The notes: generated from the letters alone by a model not told the origin. A stretch of DNA of 64,000 nucleotides from JACPPO01 sp965262505 (GCA_965262505.1 CBDHFM010000030.1:4650001-4714000); one strand, 5' to 3'; shown: positions 53,897 to 63,112, numbered from the stretch's first letter. Numbers and translations are program-made.

Positions 53897-55327
53897 GGGG
53901 ATGTCCCGACCGCTGTTGAAACTCGGCGGCGGCTCGGGTGAGATTCTACGCGACGTTCGCCTCTGAGACACCGAGCCCCAGTCGTTGGTCGCGTGCGCGA
54001 AGCGCGGTAACCAACCGCGGCATATCGCCGCATCCCTTCAGGCGCCGGAAGCCCTTGACGGCTTCGAGGACACCGGCGGCCACCCAGCGCAGCATCATCT
54101 GTCCACCGCGCCACCGTTTCACGTTGCGCTTCACGTGGCGGGTGCGACTCAGCAGACTCTCGGCGGCGTTGGTCGTGGCGAGCGACCGCTGTAGACGGGT
54201 TGAGAGGTGCAGGGTGAGGACGGTCAGCGTTTCGTCCAGCCCTTCCCGGACGCTACCGGCGGCGCTGGGATATTCGTCCTCCAGGCGCTTGGCGAGCTCC
54301 GTGAGGAGCCGCGTCGCCGTCTGCACGTCGCTCGCCTGATAGGCGCGCCGCACGATCGCCTGGACCCACGGGCGCTGGCGCGCCGGCAGGTGGTCGAGGA
54401 TGTTGCGGAGCTTGTGGACTTGGCACCGCTGAATGAGGGCGGCCTCGCCGAAGACCGCACGGGTGGCTTTGTGCAGGGCCTGCGCGCCGTCCAGAATCAC
54501 CAGGAGGCTGCGGTCGGTGCGCAGCCCGCGGCTCTGGAGATTCGCGAGCAGGCTCTGACACATCGCCGCGTTCTCGGTCGCCCCTTCCCACAGCCCGAGC
54601 GCGTGTTTCTGGCCATCCGCGGCGATCCCGAGCGCCACCACGAGGCCGTGCTCGCCAATGTGCACCCCGTCGAGGATCAGCGCGACGAGTTCAAGGCCGT
54701 CGAGCGGCGCCGATTGCCAGGCCCGCAGTTGCGCCGTGGTCTTGGCGACGAACCGCCGGCTCACGCTGCTCTTGCTCGTGCCCCGACTCACGACATCGGC
54801 GGGCACCGGCTCCAGGCTCCGCGCATACTGGCGGGTCGCGACGCCCACCAGCATCTGGTCGACGACGCGCCGATTCAACGGGTCGGTGTGCGCCAGCCCC
54901 TGGAACGTCGGCAGCGGAACCTCCCGCCCGTCGGCGCGCACGCGCGGCCGCTGCACGGCCACCTTGCGTCCGCCCAGCACGACTTCGCCGGGCACCGTGC
55001 CAGCACGGGACGCGGCACGCGCTGGCTGATGCGCATACCGAGGACCGCACAGCGCTGTGCGATCCTCCTCCAGCATCGCGTCGAGCACGCGGAGGCCCGA
55101 GCGGACCATTAACTCAAACAGTTCGGCTTTCGTGTCGACCAGGAGTGCAACGAGCGGCAGGGACCGGACGGCGGGAGGTTCAACAGCAGCAATCGGACGG
55201 GCTATGCGAGACTTCTTCATGGCGGCTCCTTGTTGGCGGGCTTACGCCCGGGGCTAGTCACCACTCGTGTACCACGAGCAGTGAGGAGCCGCCGCTCTCA
55301 AATTTCAACAGTCAGTGGGACATCCCC
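53897..55327 (-). mobile_element. IS256-family insertion sequence, copy 1 (1431 bp)
   Basis: Ends are inverted repeats starting GGGGATGTCCC (53897-53907) and ending GGGACATCCCC (55317-55327), with further matches around CTGTTGAAA. Perfect 8-bp target duplication GGCGAGTG at 53889-53896 and 55328-55335, the size expected for IS256. Transposase complete on the minus strand. Confidence 0.92.
53946..55220 (-). CDS. IS256-family (mutator-type) transposase
   Basis: 424 aa; start preceded by AAGGAGCC. DDE transposase: ALILDGVHIGEHGL (first Asp), LLVILDGAQALHKA (second Asp), RCQVHKLRNILDHLP, and a C-terminal Glu in TNAAESLLSRTRHVKRNVKRW. Closely related but not identical to the protein at 56355, so these are two diverged members of one IS group. 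Appears intact. Confidence 0.92.
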   Translation of the reverse strand: MKKSRIARPIAAVEPPAVRSLPLVALLVDTKAELFELMVRSGLRVLDAMLEEDRTALCGPRYAHQPARAASRAGTVPGEVVLGGRKVAVQRPRVRADGREVPLPTFQGLAHTDPLNRRVVDQMLVGVATRQYARSLEPVPADVVSRGTSKSSVSRRFVAKTTAQLRAWQSAPLDGLELVALILDGVHIGEHGLVVALGIAADGQKHALGLWEGATENAAMCQSLLANLQSRGLRTDRSLLVILDGAQALHKATRAVFGEAALIQRCQVHKLRNILDHLPARQRPWVQAIVRRAYQASDVQTATRLLTELAKRLEDEYPSAAGSVREGLDETLTVLTLHLSTRLQRSLATTNAAESLLSRTRHVKRNVKRWRGGQMMLRWVAAGVLEAVKGFRRLKGCGDMPRLVTALRARDQRLGLGVSEANVA

Positions 55328-56246
55328 GGCGAGTGAACTGGCCCGTCTGAATTCCAAGCCGACCATAACCACGACCAGCTATAGCGTCTACCATACGTCC
55401 GTCCGCACTCTGCAGAGATCGTACGGCCTTCTTGAGACGGCAGCAGACTCTCAGCAGCTTGACGCGAGATATAACCGACTTCTTGACCTGTCCGAGCGCG
55501 AAGCGGCAAACAGTGCTGAGGTCACGAATCGCATCCTCGGTGATCAGGCGGCGGCAGCGGGATCGGCCGACGAACTGGAGGACGCTGAACTTCTCGACGG
55601 TTTGCGAGGAATCTCCACGGACCTCGACGACCGTTGGAACGGCGCCGTCTTCGCGCTGAATCCGAAGAACCCCGACGCGGCTCGTCACTTCTGTACGAGT
55701 GCGAGGGAAATCCTCGTGCAGATTCTCGAGTTGAAGGCGCCCGACGCTGACGTCATTGCGCTACTGCCGGATTGTGACCAGACGCTAGGCGGCAGTCCCA
55801 CGCGTCGTTCCAAGATTAGGTACTTCCTGGCCCGCCGAGACATGGCGGCAGAGAATCTGGAGCGGTTCGTCGAGGACGATATCGAGAACATTGTGCAGTT
55901 GTTCAATGTCTTCAATAAGGGTACCCATGGGGCCGCCGGCACGCTCGACCTCTCACAACTGGACGCCGTGAAAAAGCGTGTGGAGAATGGGATCATGTTC
56001 CTGACGGAGATCATCGGAGATGCCTAACGAGGACACTTTGAGGGACTGGCGACGGTCGACACGGAGCTGCGAATTCTTGTGCCCGACTACAGGATCGCGC
56101 CGCATCAGAATTGGCGATTCTCTCCGTGCCTGACTGGGTCCTTCCGTCACTCGTCGGCGGCTCTCTAACCTTCGTGGTCACCTTGCTTGTGGTGGTCGTG
56201 CGGAACCGCCGAACCCTGCTCACCTATCATGTAACGCACGACCGGA

Positions 56247-57684
56247 GGGGATGTCCCACTGACTGTTGAAAATTGACGCGGCGGCTCCTCACTGCTCGTG
56301 ATACACGAGTGGTGGGCAACCCGAGGCGACACGCCTCACAGCAAAGGAGCCGCCATGAAGAAGTCTCGCACAGTCCGTCCCGCCGCTGGTGTTGAATCTC
56401 CGCCCCCGCGTCGCCTGCCCCTCGTCGAGCTGCTGATCGATACCGAGGCGGAGCTGTTCGAGCTCGCGGTGCGGTCAGGGTTACAGGTCTTGGACGCCAT
56501 GCTCGAAGACGATCGGACCGCGATCTGTGGCCCGCGGTACGCGCACCAGGCCGACCGTACGGCGGCCCGGGCCGGGACGGTGGCCAGTGAGGTCGTCCTC
56601 GGCGGGCGCAAGGTGGCAATCCGGCGTCCCCGGGTCCGCGCGGCCCGCCAGGAAGTACCGCTGCCGACTTTCCAGACGATGGCCCAGACCGATCCCCTGC
56701 GGCGCCGCACTGTCGAGCAGCTGTTGGTCGGTGTCAGCACCCGGAGCTATGCTCGGAGTCTGGAGCCGCTCCCGGCCGACGTCCCCAGCCGTAGCGTGAG
56801 TAAGAGCGCCGTCAGCCGCCGGTTTGTCGCCAAGACCGCCGCGCAACTGGCCGCGTGGCAGGCGACGCCCCTCGAGAACCTGGATCTGGTCGGCCTCGTC
56901 CTCGACGGTGTCCACATCGGCGAGCACTGTCTGGTCGTCGCCTTGGGGGTCGGCGCCGACGGCACGAAGCACGCCCTCGGGCTCTGGGAAGGCTCGACGG
57001 AGAACGCGACCGTCTGTCAGAGCCTGCTGGCCAACCTCCAGAGCCGTGGCCTGCGCACCGATCGGAGTGTGCTGGTGATGCTCGATGGGTCGAAGGCGCT
57101 GCGGGCGGCGGTGACTGCGGTGTTCGGCCGCGCCGCCGTGGTGCAGCGCTGCCAAGTCCACAAGACCCGCAACATCCTCGACCATTTACCGGCGCGCCAG
57201 CGGCCCTGGGTGCAGGCCATCCTGCGGCGGGCCTATCAGCACGAGGACGTGAAGACCGCGATGCGGTTGCTACGGAACCTCGCCCGCCGCCTCGACCGGG
57301 AACATCCGTGCGCGGCGGCCAGTGTGCGGGAAGGGCTCGAAGAGACCGTGACCGTGCTCACGCTCGGCCTCGCTCCCCGTCTCCAGCGCTCGCTGGCCAC
57401 CACCAACGCCGCCGAGAGCCTCATCAGCCGGACCCGCCACGTCAAACGCAACGTCAAGCGCTGGCGGGGCGGCCAGATGATGCTGCGCTGGGTCGCCGCG
57501 GGTGTGCTCGAAGCAGCCAAAGGGTTCCGGCGCCTGAAGGGACATGCGGATATGCCGCAGCTCGTCGCGGCCCTCCGCGCCCGAGATCACCGTCTCGGCC
57601 TCGGAGACTCCAGGGAGGCGCAGCACGTCGCTTAGAATGTCACCCGAGTCGCCGCCGAGTTTCAACAGCGGCCGGGACATCCCC
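56247..57684 (+). mobile_element. IS256-family insertion sequence, copy 2 (1438 bp)
   Basis: Ends GGGGATGTCCC (56247-56257) and GGGACATCCCC (57674-57684). Perfect 8-bp duplication CGACCGGA at 56239-56246 and 57685-57692. Opposite in orientation to copy 1, with which it brackets the 3' part of the split 296-aa gene. Confidence 0.92.
56355..57635 (+). CDS. IS256-family (mutator-type) transposase
   Basis: 426 aa from ATG 56355 (AAAGGAGCC upstream). Catalytic blocks VLDGVHIGEHCLVVAL, VLVMLDGSKALRAA, RCQVHKTRNILDHLP and TNAAESLISRTRH. A diverged copy of the minus-strand enzyme at 53946, with the same start motif MKKSR. Appears intact and could mobilise either copy. Confidence 0.92.
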   Translation: MKKSRTVRPAAGVESPPPRRLPLVELLIDTEAELFELAVRSGLQVLDAMLEDDRTAICGPRYAHQADRTAARAGTVASEVVLGGRKVAIRRPRVRAARQEVPLPTFQTMAQTDPLRRRTVEQLLVGVSTRSYARSLEPLPADVPSRSVSKSAVSRRFVAKTAAQLAAWQATPLENLDLVGLVLDGVHIGEHCLVVALGVGADGTKHALGLWEGSTENATVCQSLLANLQSRGLRTDRSVLVMLDGSKALRAAVTAVFGRAAVVQRCQVHKTRNILDHLPARQRPWVQAILRRAYQHEDVKTAMRLLRNLARRLDREHPCAAASVREGLEETVTVLTLGLAPRLQRSLATTNAAESLISRTRHVKRNVKRWRGGQMMLRWVAAGVLEAAKGFRRLKGHADMPQLVAALRARDHRLGLGDSREAQHVA

Positions 57685-58636
57685 CGACCGGATTGGGATC
57701 TCGACACTCGACAACATTCACGGTGAGGTTTCGGTGACCGTTGGCGGCAATCGGATGCAGAATCTCTACATGAGTAATGTCTGGCTCGTTAATCGCAGCA
57801 TGCGCGATGTAGAAGACCTGGAGTTAAAAGTCTTGTCTGGGACTAACGAGATGCGACTGATGAGCGAACAGGCGCATATTGAAGGCACGGTCGAGTTCCT
57901 CAAGCACACTGCTGAGTATGAGGAGATCAAGAGCCAACTCATGAATGCGGTTGCCAGAGTGGACGCGGCGAAGGCCGCTGGGGACGCTGCAACAGCAGAT
58001 CAAATCAACCAGGCTCAAGCCGCCAACTGGCAAACGTGTTTTACCCAACGTTGGTATGAAGTTCCTGTGCTCGCGCGAGGCCAGACGATCAGATTCACGT
58101 ACATGACGAACGTTCTATCCAACGCGGATCCGGCGATTCTCCTCTCATGCCAGAAAGCGGGCGTCCGAGTAAGATACAAGCAGCCGTATCAACCTATCTG
58201 GCACCTTTGGGGGGTGCCGCTCGTTGAGGCCGGCGTCAGCGGGATCGTGATCGGCACGCTGGTTTGGCTTGTCGTCATTAACTCGATATCGACTCTCTGG
58301 CTTGCGGCGCTACTTTGTTTAGTTGTGGGTCTCCTGGCCAATGCCCCCGGTGCGGCGGTGGTCAAGCTCTATAGGTGGCTTCGAGGTCGGGTGATTGGGT
58401 AATCAAATCGGCAGCGCCAGCGGCCGGCTCCCAGTCGCTGGCTCTGCAGCGCAACGCGCTGCAGGCCGCTGCCGTTGACGCCGTCATCGTCTGCCACGAC
58501 TGCACGTCCGGCGTCCGCGACGACCGCCCGGGACCCCGCGACAGCATATTGGGCTCCAAGCTAGGGCATTCACCAGCAACTTGACTGTGAGCATGATCCC
58601 CCTGCCTGTCGGGGTCGCTCAGTGACACCGGTGGGT

Positions 58637-58715
58637 GCCGGTGGGCGGTGGCCTGACCCGCAACTTGACTGACCGACGGTCCTCGTCATTGATCTGTCGG
58701 TCACCGCCCACCGGC
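58637..58715 (+). repeat. Nested inverted repeats (probable RNA stem-loop)
   Basis: Outer arms GCCGGTGGGCGGTG (58637-58650) and CACCGCCCACCGGC (58702-58715) are perfect. Inner arms GACCGAC (58671-58677) and GTCGGTC (58696-58702) leave a 20-nt internal bulge with the guide-like repeat and an 18-nt apical loop. Interpreted as the target-binding hairpin of the IS110 leader. Confidence 0.75.
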
Positions 58716-58760
58716 CAATCGTACGGCAGCCAGCTGACCGGATGGGCCGTGACCCCATAG

Positions 58761-60227
58761 CAGCCCGTGGTTAAAGGGCGAAAAGGGATCGACACGATCG
58801 ATCTTGCGTACTACACTCCCACATGGCCATGAGTCGACGCAAGGACCGGGCACGGACACCCGGATTGTGGATCGCGACGAACGCGTTGCCGGTCACGGGC
58901 GGGCATCCGTTCTATCAGCGGTTGAATCAGGTCCTGGACACGCACGCGTTCGACGCGTTTGTCGAGGCGCAATGCGCCCCGTTCTACGCCGCGACAGTCG
59001 GCCGTCCAAGTCTGCTGCCGGGGACCTACTTCCGGCTGCTGTTGATTGGGTACTTCGAGGGGATCGATTCGGAGCGCGGGATTGCCTAGCGCACCGCGGA
59101 TTCGCTGGCGCTGCGGGGCTTCCTGGGGCTGGACCTGGACGAGGCCCCACCCGAGCACTCGACGATTTCGCGGACGCGGCGCCTGATCGATCTGGAGACG
59201 CACCGGGCGGTCTTTACCTGGATCCTGCAGGTGCTCGCGACGACCGATCTCGTCAAGGGACAGACGATCGGGATCGATGCCACAACGCGTGAGGCCAACG
59301 CGGCGCTGCGGAGCATCGTGCGCCGCGACTCGGGTGAGACATATCAGGAGTTTCTGACGCGGCTGGCCCAGGCGTCGGGCATCGAGACGCCCACGCGGGC
59401 CGATCTCGCGCGCGTGGATCGGAAGCGCCCGAAGAAGGGCCGTAACACCGACTGGCGCCATCCGCACGACCCCGATGCACGCATCACGAAGATGACAGAC
59501 GGGCGCACGCATCTCGCGCACAAGGCCGAGCACGCGGTCGACCTGGAGACCGGCGCGATCGTCGGCGTGACGGTCCAGGGTGCCGATCAAGGCGACACGA
59601 CGACGATCGCCGAGACGGTGACCGCCGCGGCGGAGGAACTCGAGGCGGTGGCGGTCGTGACGGACGGACAGACGGCGGTGATCGACGAGGTGGTGGCCGA
59701 CAAGGGGTATCACAGCAATCAGGTGCTGGTGGATCTGGGGGCGCTCGATCTGCGGACGTACATCGCCGAGCCGAATCGCGGGCGGCGCAACTGGAAGAAG
59801 AAGACGGTGGCCCGGGATGCGGTGTATGCCAATCGCCGGCGCATCCGCGGCGCGCGTGGGCTGGCTTTGCAGCGGCGGCGGAGCGAACATCTCGAACGGC
59901 CGAACGCACATCTCTACGAAACCGGCGGCCTGCGGCGGACGCATGTGCGCGGGCATGCGAACATCCTCAAACGCCTGCTCATCCAAACAGGCGCCTTCAA
60001 CTTGGGCCTCCTCCTGCGGACACTGATCGGCGTCGGCACGCCGCGCGGCCTCCAGGGGCGCCTGGCGGCGGTCTGGGCACTCGTCGTCGCCTTGTGGACA
60101 CGCGTTGTCGACCTCTGGCGTCACGATCACACACCATCCGGCGATCACGCGCCCGCAGGCACACCGCATCATCGTTTCGAACTATTTCCAGTCCGCGCGG
60201 CAGAATGGGCCCTTTAACCACGGGCTG
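58761..60227 (+). mobile_element. IS1182/IS5-like insertion sequence (1467 bp)
   Basis: Perfect 19-bp inverted repeats CAGCCCGTGGTTAAAGGGC (58761-58779) and its complement (60209-60227). A 4-bp duplication ATAG flanks it (58757-58760 and 60228-60231). It sits in the leader of the IS110 element. Transposase on the plus strand, mutated. Confidence 0.88.
58823..60217 (+). pseudogene. IS1182/IS5-like transposase with in-frame amber codon
   Basis: One frame of 465 codons interrupted by TAG at 59087-59089, where relatives have Trp (GIA-W-R). Upstream: HPFYQRLNQVLDTHAFDAF, LPGTYFRLLLIGYFEGI. Downstream: the DDE core with IGIDATTREANAALRSIVRR, LAHKAEHAVDLETGAIV, DKGYHSNQVLVDL and a C-terminal Arg-rich part. 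A one-base change (TGG to TAG) explains it. Functional only with suppression or if the read is wrong. Confidence 0.85.
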
Positions 60228-60313
60228 ATAGGGGCCTGCCGCACCCACGGCCCGTCACGGTCCTGTCCGCCCACCCGGGCCAGTCCGCGCGCCGCACCCG
60301 AGGAGGCCAAACG

Positions 60314-61396
60314 GTGACTCACACCATGACCACGCAGCCCGAGGTTTGGAAGGTGATTGTCGGGGTCGATACCCACAAGCATGTCCACGTCGCGGTGGCG
60401 ATCGACACCCGGGGGATCCGCCTGGGCGATCACTCGTTCGTCGCTGATTCGAGCGGATATCAGGCCCTGCTCATGTGGGCCCACACACACGGGCGGATTG
60501 AGACGTTCGGCATCGAAGGCACCGGCAGCTATGGTGCCGGCCTGGCGCGGGCCGTCCGCCGAGCGGGGCATCGTGTCACGGACGTGAATCGAGGCGACCG
60601 GCGCTTACGCCGAGCCGCCGGCAAATCCGACACGATCGACGCCGAGGCTGCCGCTCGGTCCGTGCTGGCGGGCCAATCGACCGCGATCCCCAAGACCGCT
60701 GACGGTGCCGTCGAGATCATGCGCCAGCTCAAGGTCGCCCAGGACACGGCCGTAAAGGCCCGCACCGCGGCGATGATCACCTTGAAGCAGATCATCGTGA
60801 CCGCGTCGCCCGGACTGCGAGACACGCTCCAGGGCCTCACCGCCCACGCTCTCCTCACGCGCTGCGCCGGCCTCAGACCGGGCCCCCTCGACACACCCGC
60901 CGCCGCCAAGCACGCCCTCCGGGCACTCGCCCGCCGCTGGATCGCCCTCGACGAGGAAATCGCGACGCACGACCGGCACCTCGTGCGCCTCACGACCGAG
61001 ACGGCGCCCACGCTTCGTGAGGGCTTCGGGGTCGGCGCCGGCATCGCGGCCGAGATGTTGATCCTCTTCGGCGATAACCCCGACCGGATTCGCTCCGAAG
61101 CCGCGTTCGCGAAGTTGTGTGGCGCCTGTCCGATCCCGGCCTCGTCCGGGAGAACCACCGGCCGGCATCGGCTCTATCGGGGCGGTCACCGACACGCCAA
61201 CGCCGCCCTCTATCGAGCCGTGCTCGTCCGCATGCGGTTCCACCAGCCGACCGTCGAATACGTGGCTCGCCGCACGGCGGACGGCCGGACCAAGCGTGAG
61301 ATCATTCGAGGCCTCAAACGCTTCCTCGCCCGCGAGATCTACCAACGCGTCATGACAGACTTCCGCACGCGCCAACACGTCACCCAGGCCGCCTAA
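60314..61396 (+). CDS. IS110-family transposase (DEDD recombinase)
   Basis: 360 aa from GTG 60314 (ATG 60326 also in frame), with GAGGAGG upstream. N-terminal RuvC-like DEDD domain: first Asp in IVGVDTHKHVHVAVA, Glu in FGIEGTGSYGAGL, two Asp in KSDTIDAEAAARS. C-terminal Tnp domain holds the Ser nucleophile region CPIPASSGRTTGRHRLYRGG. Complete. Its RNA guide region upstream is interrupted, so this copy may be unable to move by itself. Confidence 0.92.
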   Translation: MTHTMTTQPEVWKVIVGVDTHKHVHVAVAIDTRGIRLGDHSFVADSSGYQALLMWAHTHGRIETFGIEGTGSYGAGLARAVRRAGHRVTDVNRGDRRLRRAAGKSDTIDAEAAARSVLAGQSTAIPKTADGAVEIMRQLKVAQDTAVKARTAAMITLKQIIVTASPGLRDTLQGLTAHALLTRCAGLRPGPLDTPAAAKHALRALARRWIALDEEIATHDRHLVRLTTETAPTLREGFGVGAGIAAEMLILFGDNPDRIRSEAAFAKLCGACPIPASSGRTTGRHRLYRGGHRHANAALYRAVLVRMRFHQPTVEYVARRTADGRTKREIIRGLKRFLAREIYQRVMTDFRTRQHVTQAA

Positions 61397-61629
61397 ACGA
61401 GTGTCTTGACATATAGGGGCGTCAATACCGTGGTCTGGGAGTGTGACGACCAGATGAGCGGGCCCAGCGGGGGGCTGTCGACGCCAATAGTCGACGGCGA
61501 CGGTGAGCGGCCACCCATGGCCCGTGTACGGCTCCCAACCGCTTCCGCGCCGCCGGGCGGGTCACCGCGCGAGACGGCCTGCCCGTCGTGCCCTGGTGGT
61601 CCTGGAAGGTGGGGTGCCGCGACGCCCCG

Positions 61630-61866
61630 TTAAATCATCCCGGCGACAAACGGCTGCTTGGGCAGGCGGGCGACGAGGTCGATCCGCGCAGTGCGGTGGC
61701 GGCAGTCCCGACAGCGCAGGTGGGTCGCGAGTTCGGCCACGCGCATGCGGGGATGGGTGCGTGGATGGGCCAGCACTTCGGCGAGGTCCATGCGTACCTG
61801 ACGCCCGCAGGTGTCGCACGTCGCGACGAACATCCACGCGCCGTCGGCGTAGTCACCCAGCCGCAT
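61630..61866 (-). CDS. Small zinc-ribbon protein coupled to a Y-family polymerase
   Basis: 78 aa; ATG at 61866 follows the polymerase stop by one base. Two CxxC pairs (ATCDTCGR and LRCRDCRH) with MDLAEVLAHPRTHPRMRVAEL between them form a likely zinc ribbon. Similar short proteins occur in bacteria without known function. Coupling suggests a partner of the polymerase, perhaps for DNA or protein binding. Confidence 0.65.
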   Translation of the reverse strand: MRLGDYADGAWMFVATCDTCGRQVRMDLAEVLAHPRTHPRMRVAELATHLRCRDCRHRTARIDLVARLPKQPFVAGMI

Positions 61867-61867
61867 C

Positions 61868-63106
61868 CTAGTGAAAATCCTCCAGGGCCGGAATGCGCCC
61901 GTAGGCGATCTTGGCGCCCACATAGCCACCGGGATCGCCGCACTGGCCGTAGCCGATGAGGGTGCGTCCATAGCGGTTGTTGAGGGCATCGACAGCCGCG
62001 GTCAGGCGAACCACGCGCGGCCGGATGTCCGGCGCGTGCCACGGCAGCTCGAGTTGCCTGGCATCCGCCGGCCTGAACCGGTCAAATGACACCGTCAGGC
62101 GAAACAGGGTGGCCTGGGGACGCGCCTCGACAAGCGCCGCCCAGAGCCCGGTCAGCGCCTCGAGGCCCGCTCGATCATCGCTCGCGGTGGCGACTGGCGC
62201 CGCCGCCGTCCAGCGCGGCGCGTCGAGACAGTCGACCGACAGCGTGAGCCGCTGGGCGAGATGTCCTTCCCGCCGCATGCGTCGGGCCGCCTTCACGACC
62301 AGCTGCCGCGCCAGGATCCGGGCGGCCGCCGCCGGCCGCTGCTCCGGGGGCAAGACGCGGCCGTGGCCGATGGACCGACGCTGTGTCCGCGGCGGTGCCA
62401 CCGCGTAGCCATGAAGCGCGTACCAGAACCGCGCGCCGGTCACGCTGCCCCAGGCTGCGCGGAGCTGAAGCGGGTCCGCTTGCCACAGATCCTCCACGGA
62501 CGTGAGGCCCCATCGCGCCAGCCGCGTCCGCATCCGCGTGGCCACCCCGGGCAAGTCCTCGAGGTCGAGCGTGAGCAGACGCCCCGGCAGGTCCCGCGGC
62601 TGCAGCACGGTCAGGCCATCCGGCTTGTCGAGGCCCGCGGCGATCTTGGCGAGCCAGCGGTTCGGGGCGTAGCCGATGGAACACGTGATGTGATCGCCCA
62701 CGGTGTCACGGAGGCGCTGCTTGATCTGGTGCGTGAGGGCCGCAGGGATGTCGCGGGGTGCCACCGTGGCGGCGAGTTCGTCAATGGAGCACACAGCATC
62801 AATGGGCAGCACGTCGAGAACCGCCGCGACGATACGGTGGTGGATGCGCGTATAGAGATCGGGCCGCTGGGGGACCAGTGCGATTCCCGGGCACCGTCGG
62901 CGGGCGTCCGCGATGGCCATGCCAGTTGTGACCCCGGCGCGTTTGGCCAGTGTGTTGGCGGCGATCACGCAGCTGTTGACGGCCCCGGCGAACGGGATGA
63001 CCCCCAGGGGGCGGCCCTGCAACCGGCGGTCGGCTTGTTGTTCGCAGGCGGCAAAGAAGCCGTCGAAATCAATGTACAGCTGCTCCGGGAAGGTTGGCTT
63101 CCGCAC
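61868..63106 (-). CDS. Y-family DNA polymerase (DinB/ImuB-like)
   Basis: 412 aa from GTG 63106; an ATG at 63178 would add 24 residues, but a promoter lies inside that stretch. Translesion synthesis polymerase. Catalytic acidic residues present: YIDFDGFFA (palm Asp) and VCSIDELAATV (Asp-Glu). RLLTLDLEDLPGVATRMRTR is the helix-hairpin-helix, and a little-finger domain with RLTLSVDCL and LFRLTVSFDRF follows. Both catalytic positions are intact, so it should be an active DinB-type rather than an inactive ImuB-type protein. Likely DNA-damage related. Confidence 0.85.
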   Translation of the reverse strand: MRKPTFPEQLYIDFDGFFAACEQQADRRLQGRPLGVIPFAGAVNSCVIAANTLAKRAGVTTGMAIADARRRCPGIALVPQRPDLYTRIHHRIVAAVLDVLPIDAVCSIDELAATVAPRDIPAALTHQIKQRLRDTVGDHITCSIGYAPNRWLAKIAAGLDKPDGLTVLQPRDLPGRLLTLDLEDLPGVATRMRTRLARWGLTSVEDLWQADPLQLRAAWGSVTGARFWYALHGYAVAPPRTQRRSIGHGRVLPPEQRPAAAARILARQLVVKAARRMRREGHLAQRLTLSVDCLDAPRWTAAAPVATASDDRAGLEALTGLWAALVEARPQATLFRLTVSFDRFRPADARQLELPWHAPDIRPRVVRLTAAVDALNNRYGRTLIGYGQCGDPGGYVGAKIAYGRIPALEDFH

Positions 63107-63112
63107 CCGCGC

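Larger units (their letters stand above)
53698..56027 (+). pseudogene. Unknown helical protein gene, split by an IS256-family element
   Basis: Exons 53698-53896 and 55336-56027 join without loss once the IS and one GGCGAGTG duplicate are removed, giving 891 nt and 296 aa. The frame reads through the junction as RRRLAS-ELARLNSK. Residues 1-70 are a basic coiled coil (SRLRQAQQKQQRAITKYND, then NRYNQAVRAHNERVR). The rest is a mainly helical acidic domain (LLDLSEREAANSAEVTNRIL, SKIRYFLARRDMAAENL). I do not recognise its function. The next gene (56126) runs in the same direction and was interrupted in the same way. Confidence 0.8.
56126..58402 (+). pseudogene. Unknown membrane protein gene, split by a second IS256-family element
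   Basis: Segments 56126-56246 and 57693-58402 join to 831 nt (276 aa) after removing the IS and one CGACCGGA duplicate; the junction reads THDR-IGIST in frame. Start GTG 56126 is tentative (TTG 56111 is an alternative). One N-terminal membrane helix (SLTFVVTLLVVVV), then a beta-strand-rich domain (LLTYHVTHDR, GEVSVTVGGN, MQNLYMSNVWLVN), and two closing helices near GIVIGTLVWLVVI and LLCLVVGLLANAP. Lies 98 nt after the split 296-aa gene, probably in one operon with it. Function unknown. Confidence 0.78.
58587..60313 (+). ncRNA. Candidate IS110 bridge RNA, split by an inserted IS
   Basis: IS110 elements of the IS621 type express a bridge RNA from the leader; its loops pair with target and donor DNA. 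Here loop 1 repeats the left flank exactly (GCAACTTGACTG at 58576-58587 and 58660-58671) and also holds ATTGAT (58688-58693), which can pair with GTCAAT of the right flank (one G-T wobble). Loop 2, rejoined across the inserted IS, contains ATAGGGGC, identical to the element's right end (61413-61420). TCAC (60255-60258) could pair with GTGA at the left end. These are the four guides expected. The second stem (GGGCCGTG 58744-58751, CACGGCCC 60246-60253) is split by the IS. Confidence 0.45.
58587..61420 (+). mobile_element. IS110-family element carrying a nested IS
   Basis: Proposed limits: left end at the GT of 58587-58588, right end just before the GT of 61421-61422. Without the nested IS (1467 bp plus 4 bp) the element is about 1.36 kb, normal for IS110, with about 255 nt of leader before the transposase and 24 nt after it. 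No terminal inverted repeats, as usual for IS110. The right end contains TTGACATATAGGGGC. The empty target would be GCAACTTGACT-GT-CAATACC. The 183 nt before 58587 and the 209 nt from 61421 to 61629 show no gene. Confidence 0.6.

Noticed and set aside
53897..57684. Composite transposon formed by the two IS256 elements
   Set aside because: Each element has its own distinct 8-bp duplication and the interrupted genes rejoin separately, so they inserted independently.
56855..57692. Open frame running from inside the second IS256 transposase into the membrane protein gene
   Set aside because: It is an out-of-frame reading of the transposase joined by chance to the 3' part of the split gene.
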